Made by a program: the position numbers and the translations under genes | Shown here: in pieces, positions 11,830 to 23,190 of the stretch | Layout of the letters: each line of letters opens with the position of its first letter | Numbering within the stretch: position 1 is the stretch's first letter | Assembly (NCBI RefSeq): GCF_029633865.1 | Contig: NC_079217.1 | Coordinates: 39,955,834 to 40,019,833, forward strand | Direction: 5' to 3' | From: Lampris incognitus | Taxonomy: Eukaryota > Chordata > Actinopteri > Lampriformes > Lampridae | DNA length: 64,000 nucleotides | Notes under the pieces: model-generated | The model's database searches: none | Seen by the model: the letters and a program-made list of their open reading frames with translations, nothing else | What the model was told of the DNA's origin: nothing

Positions 11830-12057
11830 TGTAGCGGACTCTATGGACATAATTCATCATAATCAGTTCTGTGTTAGGTAGACACGGTCGCCTTAAGAGA
11901 GTGTTTCCGGGTTGACAGGGTGGAGCTACGACGATGGTTGTTGGGGCAGCGCCATGTTGCTTTTGCTGTTGGTTGGTACAAAAAAAAAAAATGACACGCA
12001 CGTTCGTGTAGACAATGAGAGAAATTGTCCGTCTCTTAATTTCCTGCAATTTCTACA
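11830..12057 (+). repeat. Candidate 3' LTR of gypsy A
   Basis: It starts TGTAGCGGAC right after a ggggac purine run and ends TTTCTACA, so TGTAG/CTACA form the short inverted termini expected of an LTR. Length is about 228 bp. The partner LTR lies left of the window, so this cannot be confirmed by comparison. Confidence 0.6.
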
Positions 12058-12221
12058 ACCTCTTGTATAATTGATCTTGTTGACTTCATGACTAAGTAAG
12101 GATAAAGTCACAAAGAGAAGATTCCCTGAAGACTGCCTGAAAATAGCTCAAAGCTGCCGCACAGAAATCACAAAAAAGGCTCACAAAGATTGAGTCCCTG
12201 AGGGTTAACATAGGAACATAG

Positions 12222-12275
<54 letters not shown>

Positions 12276-15200
12276 TTGTCCTCCATTATTATTTATGCAG
12301 CTGTGGAGCACAATTGGAAATTATTATAGGAGACATAGAACAAAAACAAAAAAAACTTCTGGGAAACACATTTAAGCAACAGGGAGAGAAAGCGCCAGAG
12401 GCTGATAGAGAAGTTGGATGATGAGGAGAGAGATGAGAGATTGAGAAATAAGGAGAGAGACAGAGAGGACCACACTTGTGTAAATCGTTCCGTCTTTCCT
12501 CTGAGAGACTATACTAAGAATCAGAATCAGAATACTTTATTCATCCCTGAGGGGAAACGTACCAACATGCTGTTACTCCGAGATACACACATAAAACTGC
12601 CTGCCTCAGTAAACACAGAAAGGTGGATGGACACATTACGAGGGCCCATCTTTTGACTCAGCTGCAGGCATGCATACAAAACTCCTCGAGTGTTACAGTT
12701 TAACTCTACACCAGTACAACACACTACGTCACAAGACTTCGCCGACCGAGAACAGTGCAGAAATAAAGCGTGTCACAAGCAAAGAAAGATTAACCGAAGG
12801 ATAAGGTAGGCTAGACCTGACTCCGTAAAGACAAGTGTCAGATGAATATTAATATTAGAACTTCTGTCAAGGATGTGCAGAGACAGCTGGCTCCCAAACA
12901 TTATAACCATGCAGTATCTTCAGTGACATGGCTTTTCTGTAGTTTTATCCAACATAATACCGTATGTCATGATAACTAACATCTTATCAATAGTGTTATA
13001 TCTACATGTATGCCTTCGAATATAATGCCACAACAAAATGATACAACTCCTGCTTAACTGGTAGGTTGAAAACACACAAGCCATGGGCCAATATTTTACT
13101 GACCCACACACCCCGGGGTCTCTGGACAAGGCTAATGTTCTTAAATCTAGCCTGGGTCCCAGGGTGGAAACCAATTATACTGAAAAGGAACTGCTTCCAA
13201 CAGGTCTTGATAGACTACGTTCAACTGAATTTAGCCCTCTTTCGTGCTGTGTGTGCACGTGTGTGTGAGGGTGTGTGAGAGAGAGAGAGAGAGTCTGCAT
13301 GCACAATTGTGACAAATGGCAGTCAATCCAGGCAACAACTGTGCGGGAGTTTTCTTTTTTTGCTGTGAGACTCCACTGCCAAGAGGATTTCCACAGTGGG
13401 GTGGAAAAGTGCCAGTAGAAGACGGTTTTACCACCATTACCACGTTTGGCCAGTTAATATTCACATACATTTTCGGTCCATTCATTATTCATTGCTCCCC
13501 ACTGCCCTCTGCAATCCAAACTAACGGCCTACAGAAGGCCTGAAAGCTGAAGCATGCTCTGCTTTAGGATGAGGGTATGGGTTAGCGGTGCAGTGAAGGG
13601 CAAATCTGAGTAAATAATGCACATTCTGCAAAACCATCAGGAGTAGCCTCTAAATATTGCGTTGCACACCCTGTTTTTGTACAATATATGTCACAGAGGT
13701 ACACAAGCTTTGCCACAAGTCTCTGTTGAACTTGCCTGCTCCCTCAGAGCATATGATCCATATGTTTTGCTTACCATCTGTATAGTCTCTTACGTTCTCT
13801 GGGTCATCAGCAGTATGAATCTACTCACCTATCAGTCTAATTTGAAATCAAACTTACAAAATCTGAGGAAATCAAAGGGTCGTGAAAGTGAGTGGTGAGG
13901 GTCGTAGTCGTGAGTTGACCTGAACTCAGGTCATCCCACCTTTTATATGTGATACAACTAACCTGCATTTGCAACGCGTGTTTCATGAAATAAACAGGGT
14001 CAGTCATTTTTTCGTGTCGGGGGTCATATGTGAACACGAGCCAGAATCTATATTTAAAAAAAAAAAGAAAAACTGTATCGGCTCAAGACCTAGTAAATGA
14101 TCTGGAATGACAATACTTTGCACAAAAGCTGTAAGACCGCAGTAATAATCTTATACGATGCTTTTATGGAATGATCAAACCCATCTCAAGGACGGTATCC
14201 ACATCTTGCTCACGGCAGGCATTTATGTGACGTAGTAAAGTTGTCTGTAAACCAGCAAAAAGCAAGAGCATATGTAGTAGGTCTGAAAATGGGACTGGGG
14301 GAACTAGTGAGCTGTGTGGTACAGACGGGGATGCCGTAGGTCACAGTAAAATGAAAGGCGTCCTACATAAGCGGGGTGTATCGAGATAGACGACACCATC
14401 ATGTCATGTGTGAACAACCACTTCCTGGACATCTTGGAGGCTCTATGTCAGGAAACAGGAGAAAGCATCAGCCAGATATTGTGGCAATCTTACAAAATGT
14501 ATGCGTGAAAGGGCCTTAAAACTCAGATTATTATCATTTTGATTGTTTTCTGACAGATTTCTTGCAGGCTGGGGGGCAGGTGTTGTCCCTCTGATTGCCA
14601 ACCATGTAAAAGTTACCCATGTTTTTCATCAAACACAACATCAGCAGTAGCCAACCCACCTCCTCGACTAGTCTTACTGGTAAACCGCCAGTACCAGCCT
14701 ACACTTTCAGAGGCTTTTCTCCTGTGTGCAGCCCTGTAATCCCCAGACTCTGTAAACCTCTGCATTCTCTCTCTCTCTCTCTCTGACCAAGACAGACAGA
14801 CAGACAGACAGACAGATAGATATCTGAGAAGAGTGACCTTGAAGAGTCCTGGTATGCACTTGGCCTACAAGTGAAATCCCATTAAGCCTGTTGTGAATGT
14901 CTGTCTACCGGTAGACCACCATGAATTTCAGTTCAAACAGAGCGACAGAAGAAGAAATGCACAGACGTGAGCAATGCGCCTAAACTTGTGACAGACGTGC
15001 CACAGTATTTAATCCTACGGAGAGAGGAAGGGGCTGCTAAATGAAAGGCGTGCAGCGACCCCCAGAAAAAAAAAGTCCGTCAAGAATGGCAGAGCAGAGA
15101 GATGACCTTCGTGTAGCTCTGTTATCTATGGCACGGGCTTCTTATTATCATGATTATATAACCTGCAAAGACACTTCCATCTTTCCCACTTTCGCACAAA

Positions 15201-15712
15201 TCAGCCGCGTGGTGGTCCTCGCATCCCCTTCATATTCTCCACCGCGAAGTGTCTAATCTGCCAAAACATGGGCTATAACCGCGGCCACCTAACCTGGGTT
15301 CTCCACTTGGACGACGTTTAAGGAATAGATGGCGTTCATTTCCCCGGCAACGCGTTTTCCACCGCCAGTCACACAGACGATGTGTTCAGACACAAAAAGC
15401 CCGCGTAACGCAACACACATCCCGCCACACGGCTTACCTGACTGCGGCATGCAGAAGGGCGCACAGATATCACCAAGTTTCCCGCAGTTTCTCAACGCGC
15501 CGCTCGCAAGCGACGGGTTTCAACACAATTTCCATTCACGGCTTCAAGTTTTCCCACAGGGTTCGATGCCTTCTGATCCTCGCCTTCTACGGCGGAGCAC
15601 GCCATCCTGTGGTTGGTGAGGACGGGGGGGGGGGGGGGACTCAACAGGTGGATCAGGGGTCTCGTAAGGAGAGAGAAAAGAATAGATAAGAACCCGATAA
15701 ATAAGATGAACC

Positions 15713-15760
<48 letters not shown>

Positions 15761-15930
15761 TTCATGATTATTTATTCCACTCATGGTAATGCACAGCTCC
15801 AGACAGAAACAAGTAATTCATAATCAAACACAAATCAATTTACACATTCCATGGTTGAAAAGAAGCAGGGAGAAGAAAAATCTCATTTTGCCTGCCCCTT
15901 CCTCAAACATAAATAAACAACAGACTAGAT
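12058..15930. other. Intergenic DNA with microsatellites and a truncated retroposon tail
   Basis: No gene is recognised apart from the candidate 5' exon around 15.44 kb listed separately. It contains (TG)n at about 12222-12273, and a minus-strand retroposon tail at about 12518-12730 whose + strand shows gaatcagaatactttattc followed by ccctgaggggaaa. It also has (AG)n near 13278, (CT)n then (GACA)n at about 14768-14815, a G-run near 15625 and (GT)n at about 15716-15758. Confidence 0.6.
15260..15620 (-). promoter_or_regulatory. CpG-rich block with minus-strand splice donor; candidate 5' end of an unknown gene
   Basis: This stretch is visibly richer in CG than its surroundings. On the minus strand it reads CCGCAGTCAG followed by gtaagcc, a consensus splice donor with the exon ending at 15438. 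An ORF on that strand covers 15289-15495, but I recognise no protein. It could be a first exon of a minus-strand gene, or chance. Confidence 0.25.
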
Positions 15931-16134
15931 CAGGGGTGGGCAATCTTATCCGGAAAGGGCCGGTGTGGGCGCAGGTTTTTGTCCCAACCAAGCAGTTACA
16001 CACCTGATCCCACTAATCAACCAGTAGAGTCTTTGCTGAGGAACTTGATTAGGAGACACAGGTGCGTAACTGCTTGGTTGGAACAAAGACCTGCACCCAC
16101 ACCGGCCCTTTCTGGATAAGATTGCCCACCCCTG
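15931..16134. mobile_element. hAT-like MITE, 204 bp, long inverted repeats
   Basis: It starts caggggtgggcaatcttatc and ends with the inverted copy. The arms are similar for about 75 bp (through the ggccggtgtggg and aaccaagcagttac segments). It is flanked by gactagat and gactaaat (7 of 8 match), an aged 8-bp duplication. No coding capacity. Confidence 0.85.
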
Positions 16135-16282
16135 GACTAAATGGTCTGTCAGTCACTTACTCAACAACTAATACTTACAGCAACATGGGAAATGAAAAAA
16201 GAACCAAAAAGCCATACTCAATAATTCACCATCAACTGAAAAAAAATAATTTACCATCAACTGTATATATACATACATATCT

Positions 16283-16296
16283 CTACACACACACAA

Positions 16297-16367
<71 letters not shown>
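16283..16367. repeat. (CA)n microsatellite
   Basis: It is a long CA run followed by tatatatata. The Tc1/mariner-like MITE and the Penelope-like element lie directly to its right. Confidence 0.95.
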
Positions 16368-16378
<11 letters not shown>

Positions 16379-16399
16379 TATACATGCATACTATACTTA

Positions 16400-16766
16400 G
16401 CACAAAAAGTAAGGAAATTTGTGTTTGGTAGATGATTTTTTTGTTGTAACAATACTTATTGGCAATAAATCTTATACCATTGGAAAGCCTGTTTATTTCC
16501 CTTTTAAATGGGGCCACATTTGTAAGGAACATGCATTCGTGGGATGAGCAGCAGAGCTGAGTATGTGGGTTGCGCCCATGAAAAATTTGCCAAATCTTCT
16601 CTGCCAATGCCAAACAGCTTATTTTGGGGTTGCTATTGACTCTTGTTTTGAGTTTCTGGTACCCCAGGTGTTGACAGTCAGGTGCCTGATATAAGATTTA
16701 TTGCCAAGAAGCATTGTTATAACAAATAAATAATCTACCAAACACACATTTCCTTACTTTTTGTGC
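16400..16766. mobile_element. Tc1/mariner-like MITE, 367 bp, about 80-bp inverted repeats
   Basis: The left end GCACAAAAAGTAAGGAAAT and right end ATTTCCTTACTTTTTGTGC are inverted. Similarity continues through ggtagat and gcaataaatcttata for about 80 bp on each side. TA precedes the left end, but AC follows the right end, where it abuts the Penelope-like element. No transposase. Confidence 0.8.
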
Positions 16767-16802
16767 ACCCATGTGTCGTCCACATATCTGAACCAGTGGC
16801 TC

Positions 16803-17777
16803 GACACATGGGTCAAAATCCAAACACAAGAGGTGCAAGCGTTCACCAAACACATCAACTCAGTGGACAAGAACATTAAGTTCACAAGAGAAGACGTAAA
16901 GAACAACAGTTTGCCCTTCTTGGACTGTGACGTCCACATTGGGGAAGACAGGAGCCTCCACATTGGGGTTTACAGGAAACCTACACACACAGACCAATAT
17001 CTACTTTTCGACTCACACCACCTTCTGGAACACAAACTGAGCGTCATCAGAACTCTGTAACACAGAGCTGACAATGTGCCCAGCAGCACTCAGGCCCAAC
17101 GAGAAGAACACAAACACCTGAAAGGAGCTTTAAAAACCTGCGGCTACCCCAGTTGGACCTTTGTGAAAACTGCAACACGTTCCAAAAAGACCAACCAGGT
17201 GAGCGACGAGGAGAAAAGGAACAGAAGGAATAATATAGTCATCCCATATGTTTCTGGGGTCTCCGAGAAACTCAGGAGGATTTTCAACAAACACCGCATC
17301 CCGGTATACTTCAAACCCAGCAACACACTCCGACAAAGACTGGTTCATCCCAAACACCATGTACCACACACCCGGAAAAGCAATCTGGTGTATGCTGTAC
17401 AATGCAATGAGGATTGCACTGACCTATACATAGGAGAAACCAAACAACCACTACACAAACGGATGGCCCAACACAGAAGGCCAAACTCCTCAGGACAAGA
17501 CTCAGCAGTCTATCTACACCTAAAGAAAACACACTCCTTCGAGGACAGCAATGTACACATTTTAGACAGGGGAGATAGATGGTTTGAAAGAGGGGTGAAG
17601 GAAGCCATCTATGCGAAACTGGAAAAACCATCCCTCAACAGAGGAGGAGGTCTGCGACACCACCTATCTCCCACTTACAATGCCGTCCTTTCATCTCTAC
17701 CCAGGAGACTCAAGAAGCCTAACCTCCAAGAACAACAGTCGGTCGCTAACGGCTCCAACGACTCTCATGACCACTGA
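16803..17777 (+). pseudogene. Penelope-like RT C-terminus plus GIY-YIG endonuclease
   Basis: One frame from about 16803 to 17777 carries the RT thumb region (NSLPFLDCDVHIG, GVYRKPTHTDQYLLFDS), then a linker with basic residues. The GIY-YIG domain follows (LVYAVQCNEDCTDLYIGETK, KRMAQHRR, then E in WFERGVKEAIYAKLEKPSLN). A single in-frame stop (taa, 17058-17060) sits where the RT meets the linker. Penelope-like elements use this endonuclease for target-primed insertion. The copy lacks the RT palm, so it is inactive. Confidence 0.88.
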
Positions 17778-18043
17778 ACAATGAAGTCGAAACTAACACC
17801 CCCAACGACCGTCGCTGCTAAACAAATGCATACCAATAGCTCCGATAACGACGGGCGCGGCCATAACATCGGTGCACAAAAGAGCCACTCATATCTATGG
17901 CTCTGTTAGCGACGGGCGTTGGTAAACATCGGGACACAAAGAGCCACGCATATCAATAGCTCTGACAACGACTCCTAGAGGATAAATTCTGAGTCTCATC
18001 ACCAGCCAGTCAGACTAGCTTGGTCTAGTCAGAAAGGCACGAA

Positions 18044-18077
18044 CTGAGGAAGCCTCTAGGATGAGAGGCGAAACGTC
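18044..18077 (+). ncRNA. Hammerhead-ribozyme-like core in the Penelope-like 3' region
   Basis: CTGAGGA fits the CUGANGA box. It is followed by a 6-bp stem II (gcctct / agaggc) with loop aggatg, then GAAAC and GTC. The palindrome ACGT could form stem III only between two molecules or copies, and gaa before the core can pair with ttc after GTC. Penelope-like elements are known to carry such motifs. Cleavage is not shown. Confidence 0.55.
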
Positions 18078-18179
18078 TTCACGGATATATACCAAGTCCA
18101 GTTGCACTTGATTCAACTCCCTTGGATAACCATGACCTGGATGAATGAGAACATTCACAGACACTTTCTCTCAGACATT

Positions 18180-19658
18180 TTCCAAATTTTCTGTGGATAA
18201 TTATTGGACCAAGCTTATCAAAAGTTGCATAAAACTTGTTGATATCTTATTTAGTTTTCAAGATATTGACTAATGAACTTCAAAAGGGTCGGGGTTCAGC
18301 ACATAAATAACCAAAGTCAACAACCTTGGGCCAATCCTCGCAAAATGTACAGGATATGTCCACGTACCTGAAACATCCAATGAAAGTTTCATTCAAATTG
18401 ACCACTAGGTGGCGCTTAAAAAGGGGGCGCAACATAACACAAATCAGCGTTTATATCAGAAATTGTCCAACGTTACACAACTCACAGCATGTGTTTCATA
18501 ACAATGCTGGAGCGCTATTTAAAATGCAAATTGACTTGACTTGATTGACCACGTGAGTAAAACTATTTTGAAATCCCTCAATAGGGGGCGCCACCAGTTC
18601 CAAACACTACACGGGCCTGATGCAAATTTGGCCATAAATCAATGACAGTTTGTCCAAACATCACCAAACTTGGTGGATATTTTTAATTAAGCTATTGAAT
18701 TTTCAACTCCTAACGGTCTGTGTTGGCTTGAACCCGGAATCACCGCTTGTACTTGGACAGCAACTGCACATTTGATATATTGATGTATTTATCGGGTTTT
18801 GTTTTGTTTGTTTTTTTTTACTTTTTAAAATTTTATTGCATATGTTGGCGAGGTGAAAACTCCTCCTGCAAGGTTTATCTGTCCCATCAGTCAGCTCTGC
18901 GGCAAAAATTAAAAGTTATTTATGTCAAAAAAATTAAACTACGACTACGCCGAGAATGGGCTTGAGAATCAAAGATGCTCAAAAAGTTAAAATTTCAAAG
19001 GTCCTCAAATAGCGGCGCAGCGGGCAGGACTGGTTGAGTCCAAAGCTTTTGGACAGAAGATAAAGAAGAAAATGACATCGACCAGACATGAATGAATGTG
19101 AATGAATGTTTTATTTTAGTGTCCGGTCGTTTACAAGCTCCCTCATAGGATTACGCATGTTAACCCAGCATCTTCTAACACCACAATGCATAGCGAAACA
19201 TCATCCGAACATAAACTCCCCACAAATCACGCAGAGCACGGTTCAAGAAAGAAGGTTTGAAAAAAAATGTAAACTTGAAACTCGAATTTTGACTTGATAC
19301 ACGTGCTGCATTAATTTGTGTTTCCAGTTCCACAGATTAGGTTCACTCAACCTGGGATAAACTGAGTCTGGGTTGGGCGCATGCGCGGCGATCTTTAAAA
19401 GCCGTCATCAGTCGAACACTGAAGATGGATGTGATAAGTGATGGATGGTGACAGACAGAAACCACTTGCATTTTTTCCCCACAGCAACAAAGTAGACATG
19501 ACAGCATACCAAGACTACCGGCAAATATTCTTAGAGAATGTTCTGGATGAGTACTAACACGGCGACAGCAGCAAAGGAAAGGGAGACGGCGTGGCAAAAA
19601 ATTGCTGATGCGTAAGATTACTAAATTGTGTAAAGTAATTATGTCGCATTCAATATTT
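18180..19658. other. Non-coding DNA, probably dispersed repeat at 18.18-18.76 kb
   Basis: No gene is recognised. The stretch 18180-18760 contains ctaggtggcgctt and agggggcgccacc and ends in a cgaacccg-like gcttgaacccggaatcacc, which look like a fish dispersed repeat, but I see no ends. The remainder shows nothing definite. Confidence 0.4.
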
Positions 19659-20118
19659 GGTAACACTTTAGTATGGGGAACATAAAAAACTTAATTACTA
19701 GTGAATTAGTAATGATCAAGATGTCACTTTAGTATGGGGAACATATTCTAAGTAACGAAAACTTAATTTACAGTAATTTAACACTATTAACACTTGTAGT
19801 TTTGTGTTTTGTTATGTAAGAACAGACCATATTCATTAAGTGTTAGTAAGGGAGAATAACTCTTCTTGTGGTACTACCACCTTATAAAGTCCATACTAAG
19901 CAAAGCATATTGAGATGGTACTACTAATAAGCAATAATTCTGAGGTTATAGAGGGAAAACTCATAGTTAATGGCTTACTGGTTGTATAATAAGGCCATGC
20001 AGAATAAGGCATTAATGAGTACGTAATAAAGACCAATTAAGAGCCAATATGTTGCTAATTTGCATGCTAATAAGCACCTAATTAATGGTGACTATGTTCC
20101 CCATACTAAAGTGTTACC
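19659..20118. mobile_element. MITE with perfect 26-bp inverted termini
   Basis: It starts ggtaacactttagtatgggg and ends with its exact inverted copy (20093-20118). A second internal copy of cactttagtatggggaacat occurs at about 19722. No ORF. No clear target duplication is seen, so the superfamily is uncertain. Confidence 0.8.
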
Positions 20119-21011
20119 GGCTGGGCCCCTGAAACATTCCAGTTAATGCCCCCCCAAATAAATAAAGGAATGTGCTTTTCTTCTATCAACACACGCATGT
20201 GCTCTCTCTCTCTCTCTCTCCGATTAAACACATATATGTGAACTGAGAGACTTACTCAGTAACAGGGGCTACATAGGCATAGGCACACACATCCACACTT
20301 GCTTGCTTGCTGGTTGTCCATCGTGCCCGATGATGACCATCTTCTTCTATTTGTGGGTCCTTTGAGGACTCAGATAGCAGAAGATACCTGCGCAGAGATG
20401 GTTTTTAAAGTGGCATGGGGGGTGCACTTCTCCCAACGCCACATGACTTGATTGTAGAGGAGATGGTTCCGATGGCAAGGGGGATCTCTAGATGACCGGC
20501 ACCTCCACACAACTGCAGGGGGCTGCCGGAAATCCAGTTTTTTGGAAACTGCCTCAAAGCGTGCCGCCACAGCTTGCTTTTCTGTTGGGGTAAGCTCCCT
20601 TAGCCTTATGTCTTCCAGACTCACCCACAAGGCAGCGGGGCAGTGGTTGATAGGTGCCAGGGTGTGTCCACCAGGGTGGGCCTGCACACCATATCTCTGG
20701 GGCCCACTGCTGCTCCGAGATCCCCTGCCAAGTTAGCCTGGGGCCGCAAGACCCCAGTTACCACGTGTGGCCACGGGGAGGCCTGGCAGGAGTCTTGGTG
20801 AAGGAGAGGCTATGTACTGGCAAGGGAAGGGTTACACGCTAGGATGCTTCCCTATTTGCCACAAAGGCTAGCCAGCGGCAGCAAGCTAAGGGCAGGAAGG
20901 ACACAAGCGGGTTGGAAGAACACGTGCACCTTCCCTCCAACTACACACTGCTGCACTAGACGCATCACAACACTCTGTGTGTATGTACACACACACACAC
21001 ACGCACGCACG

Positions 21012-21086
<75 letters not shown>

Positions 21087-21242
21087 CAACCATGGCCAGG
21101 AACATACTTTTCCTTTAAAAGAATTAAACTGGAGAGAGGGAGTAGGGATGAGAGAGAATAAAAGAGAGAAGAGAGGCAGAGAGGAGAAGAGAGAGTTGGG
21201 GAGGAGTGAGAAAGTGTCAGAACTGAAGAGAGTCGTACTGTG
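20119..21242. other. Non-coding DNA with (CA)n; unrecognised minus-strand ORF
   Basis: It contains (CT)n near 20206 and a long (CA)n with CG interruptions at about 20985-21083. A 105-codon minus-strand ORF (20370-20687) is also here. I do not recognise it; it might belong to the adjacent Harbinger remnant, but nothing proves that. Confidence 0.4.
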
Positions 21243-21760
21243 GCAATATTGCGTAACACCACACTTGCCACAGTGATGTCACATGCCCTCTCTGGAGTGA
21301 CCCAGGGCCTGAGCAGGCACTGGAACTGGGCCTTGAGGATGCCAGTGGTCATCTCCACCCTGGCTCTTGTCCTGTAGTGGGCCAGGTTGTAGCGGCACTG
21401 CACTCAGGCTCAGGGTAGGGGGTCATTAGAAAGGGCAGGTAGGGGTAGCCTCTGTCCCCAAGGAGGATATAATCATATAGTCCTATAAGCACATGACAAA
21501 AGTTACCATAAGTTATACACTTGACATACAAAACCATAAAAGTAAGAATTGAAGAATAAATCATTGTTTGAAAGGCAACTTGCCCTGTTCAAACTTGTTG
21601 TACGAGGTGGACTTATGAAACACCACTGAATCATGTACAGACCCTGGACTTCAGCTTCTTTATTTGTGATGATATGGGTGGCATCACATATTATCTTGAC
21701 AATAGTGTTGTTGCATTACTACCTGAAATGAAGATTTGACTTAGACACTTAAACCTTTGT
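21243..21760 (-). pseudogene. PIF/Harbinger (HARBI1-like) transposase fragment
   Basis: Reading minus: PGSVHDSVVFHKS (first conserved D region, about 21610-21650), then LLGDRGYPYLPFLMTPYPEP (second D, about 21410-21475). Next comes YNLAHYRTRARVEMTTGILK, with the catalytic E, and the C-terminal CLLRPWVTPERACDITVASVVLRNIA. These are the DDE and C-terminal blocks of HARBI1-type nucleases. Frameshifts and interruptions split the blocks, and no Myb-like partner or terminal repeats could be assigned. It is inactive. Confidence 0.8.
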
Positions 21761-22162
21761 CATCACCTGCACACTGTTGATTTCCCGATGCACAGTTTGT
21801 AACGACGAGGGCTGAAATCCACGATGAGTGACGTTTGGGGTGTGAGGTTTAAGGAGGTTGTTGATATAGATTATAGACAGTGATGAAAACCGATAACGTT
21901 CGCAAAGAAACTCCTCTGAAAATGACAAAATATCACAACGAGCTCTAATAACTCGTTCTCAGCGAATGATTTGGGCCTCCGTGTCAACTGGACTTGGAAT
22001 GAACGGCCACGGCATTATCGAAACAGATGAGACGTCTGATTAAATTGTCTGCTACTGAAATGCTGCAGCCGTGGTGGGGTTTAACTCAAACAAACCTGCG
22101 ATTTTCCAGGTTCGTTTCAGAGCACAATTTGTCACAGCAACTGAACTTTACTTATCCAAAGG

Positions 22163-22377
22163 AGTCGAATCAAGTGCAACTGGACTTGGTATATATCCGT
22201 GAAGACGTTTCACCTCTCATCCAAGAGGCTTCCTCAGTTCGTGCCTTTCTGACTAGACGGTCAGAAAGGCACGAACTGAGGAAGCCTCTATAATATTATA
22301 AATACCAAGTCCAGTTGCACTTGATTCAACTAATTTGGATAACCATGACCTGGATGAATGAGAACATTCACAGACAT
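22163..22377. mobile_element. Head-to-head pair of Penelope-like 3' ends
   Basis: The minus-oriented unit 22163-22257 and the + unit 22260-22377 both match the 3' terminal region of the element ending at 18172 (ccaagtccagttgcacttga, gcacgaactgaggaagcctc, gagaacattcacagaca). The junction gtgcctttctgac / gtcagaaaggcac is palindromic. The + unit has lost the GAAAC part of the hammerhead-like motif. Confidence 0.8.
22204..22237 (-). ncRNA. Second hammerhead-like core (minus strand)
   Basis: Reading minus: CTGAGGA, then gcctct, loop tggatg, agaggt, then GAAAC and GTC. It differs from the 18.04-kb copy by loop and stem changes only; the stem keeps a G-T pair. Confidence 0.5.
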
Positions 22378-23190
22378 GAACTTTACTTAATCTGATCTTT
22401 GAATCTGGAATCGAAAATTAAAGATTTCTGTGAATTTCGAGTTAAAAGATATGGTTAACTCGCAAATCCTGCTTTCTGGGACACACTCCAGGAGATGTCC
22501 AACATCAGAAAAACAACAAATATACAAACACACAAACGCAGCCCCCGAGGCACAAGACACAATACACAAATGCAGACAAGAAAAAATAAATCTACGTCTG
22601 CATCCGTTAGTGTCAAACACTACATATTTGATCTCGCTCATAAACCAACATGACCAGACTTGATGAGTAAATAGGGAGCTCTTCATCCCTGCCGGTTCTG
22701 ACACCGATGAGCACTAGATGGCGCTAAATCCCAGAGTTTAGAGAAAAGCGGAAGTAGCGCTGGGGAACGTTTGGCGCCGTGTTCCGGAATGGGGGTGGTA
22801 GGAAGGGACGATTGTAGGATGTGGTTGAGTGCACAAAGCGACAACAGACAGCCAAATCACAACATCAGCAGCCCATCTACAATAACACCATTCACGTGGC
22901 CTGCAAACACAGTTCCTGGGGTAGAATAACGCGCAGGATGGGGGAAACCTTTACGTCAACGACAGGAGAGAGACGCGAAAGTTTCAGGTGAGAGTTTACG
23001 GATCCTCCATGTATATATACTCACTATTGTCTCCACCAGTTTAAATACAAGCCGATGCATGTCTGGACAATACAAATCACAGATAATGGCGCAACAGCCA
23101 AATAACTAAGAATATCTGTTCTGATGTGATTTAATTCTGAACATTATTCCTTCAGCATTTTGCACTGTTAAATCATTCTACCTATTTAAC

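Larger units (their letters stand above)
1..12057 (+). mobile_element. Ty3/gypsy-type LTR retrotransposon A (3' part, split and internally deleted)
   Basis: The left window edge lies inside the pol gene of a gypsy-type element: 3' reverse transcriptase at 2-304, then a jump to the integrase C-terminal tail at 454-526. That tail is cut by the hAT element at 527-11581 and resumes in frame at 11590. The polyprotein ends in a proline-rich tail near 11795 and is followed by a candidate 3' LTR at 11830-12057. The 5' part lies outside the window. RNase H and most of integrase are missing between about 360 and 450, so the copy was already defective or has since decayed. Assignment rests on the RT and integrase-tail motifs. 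Confidence 0.85.
16767..18172 (+). mobile_element. Penelope-like element (GIY-YIG type), 5'-truncated with a 5' inversion
   Basis: The body carries the end of the RT and a GIY-YIG endonuclease (16803-17777), then a 3' untranslated part ending with a hammerhead-like motif (18044-18077) and the tail gatgaatgagaacattcaca. The first about 40 bases (16767-16806) encode RT motif C (RYVDDTWV) on the minus strand, next to the same DTWV on the + strand: a short inverted segment at the 5' end. Related terminal pieces occur at 22163-22377. Confidence 0.85.

Noticed and set aside
11474-12049. 191-codon minus-strand ORF
   Set aside because: It crosses the hAT end, the gypsy A tail and the LTR; it is the antisense of known element sequence.
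20370-20687. 105-codon minus-strand ORF as a Myb-like Harbinger partner
   Set aside because: The position near the Harbinger transposase is suggestive, but no SANT/Myb tryptophan pattern is visible, so no function is assigned.
13260-21090. CRISPR-like or satellite array
   Set aside because: Repeats here are simple microsatellites and dispersed MITEs; there are no regularly spaced repeats with unique spacers.
20844-21276. Several ORFs rich in TH or CV dipeptides
   Set aside because: They are translations of the (CA)n microsatellite, not genes. The same applies near 12.2, 15.7, 16.3, 45.0 and 47.3 kb.
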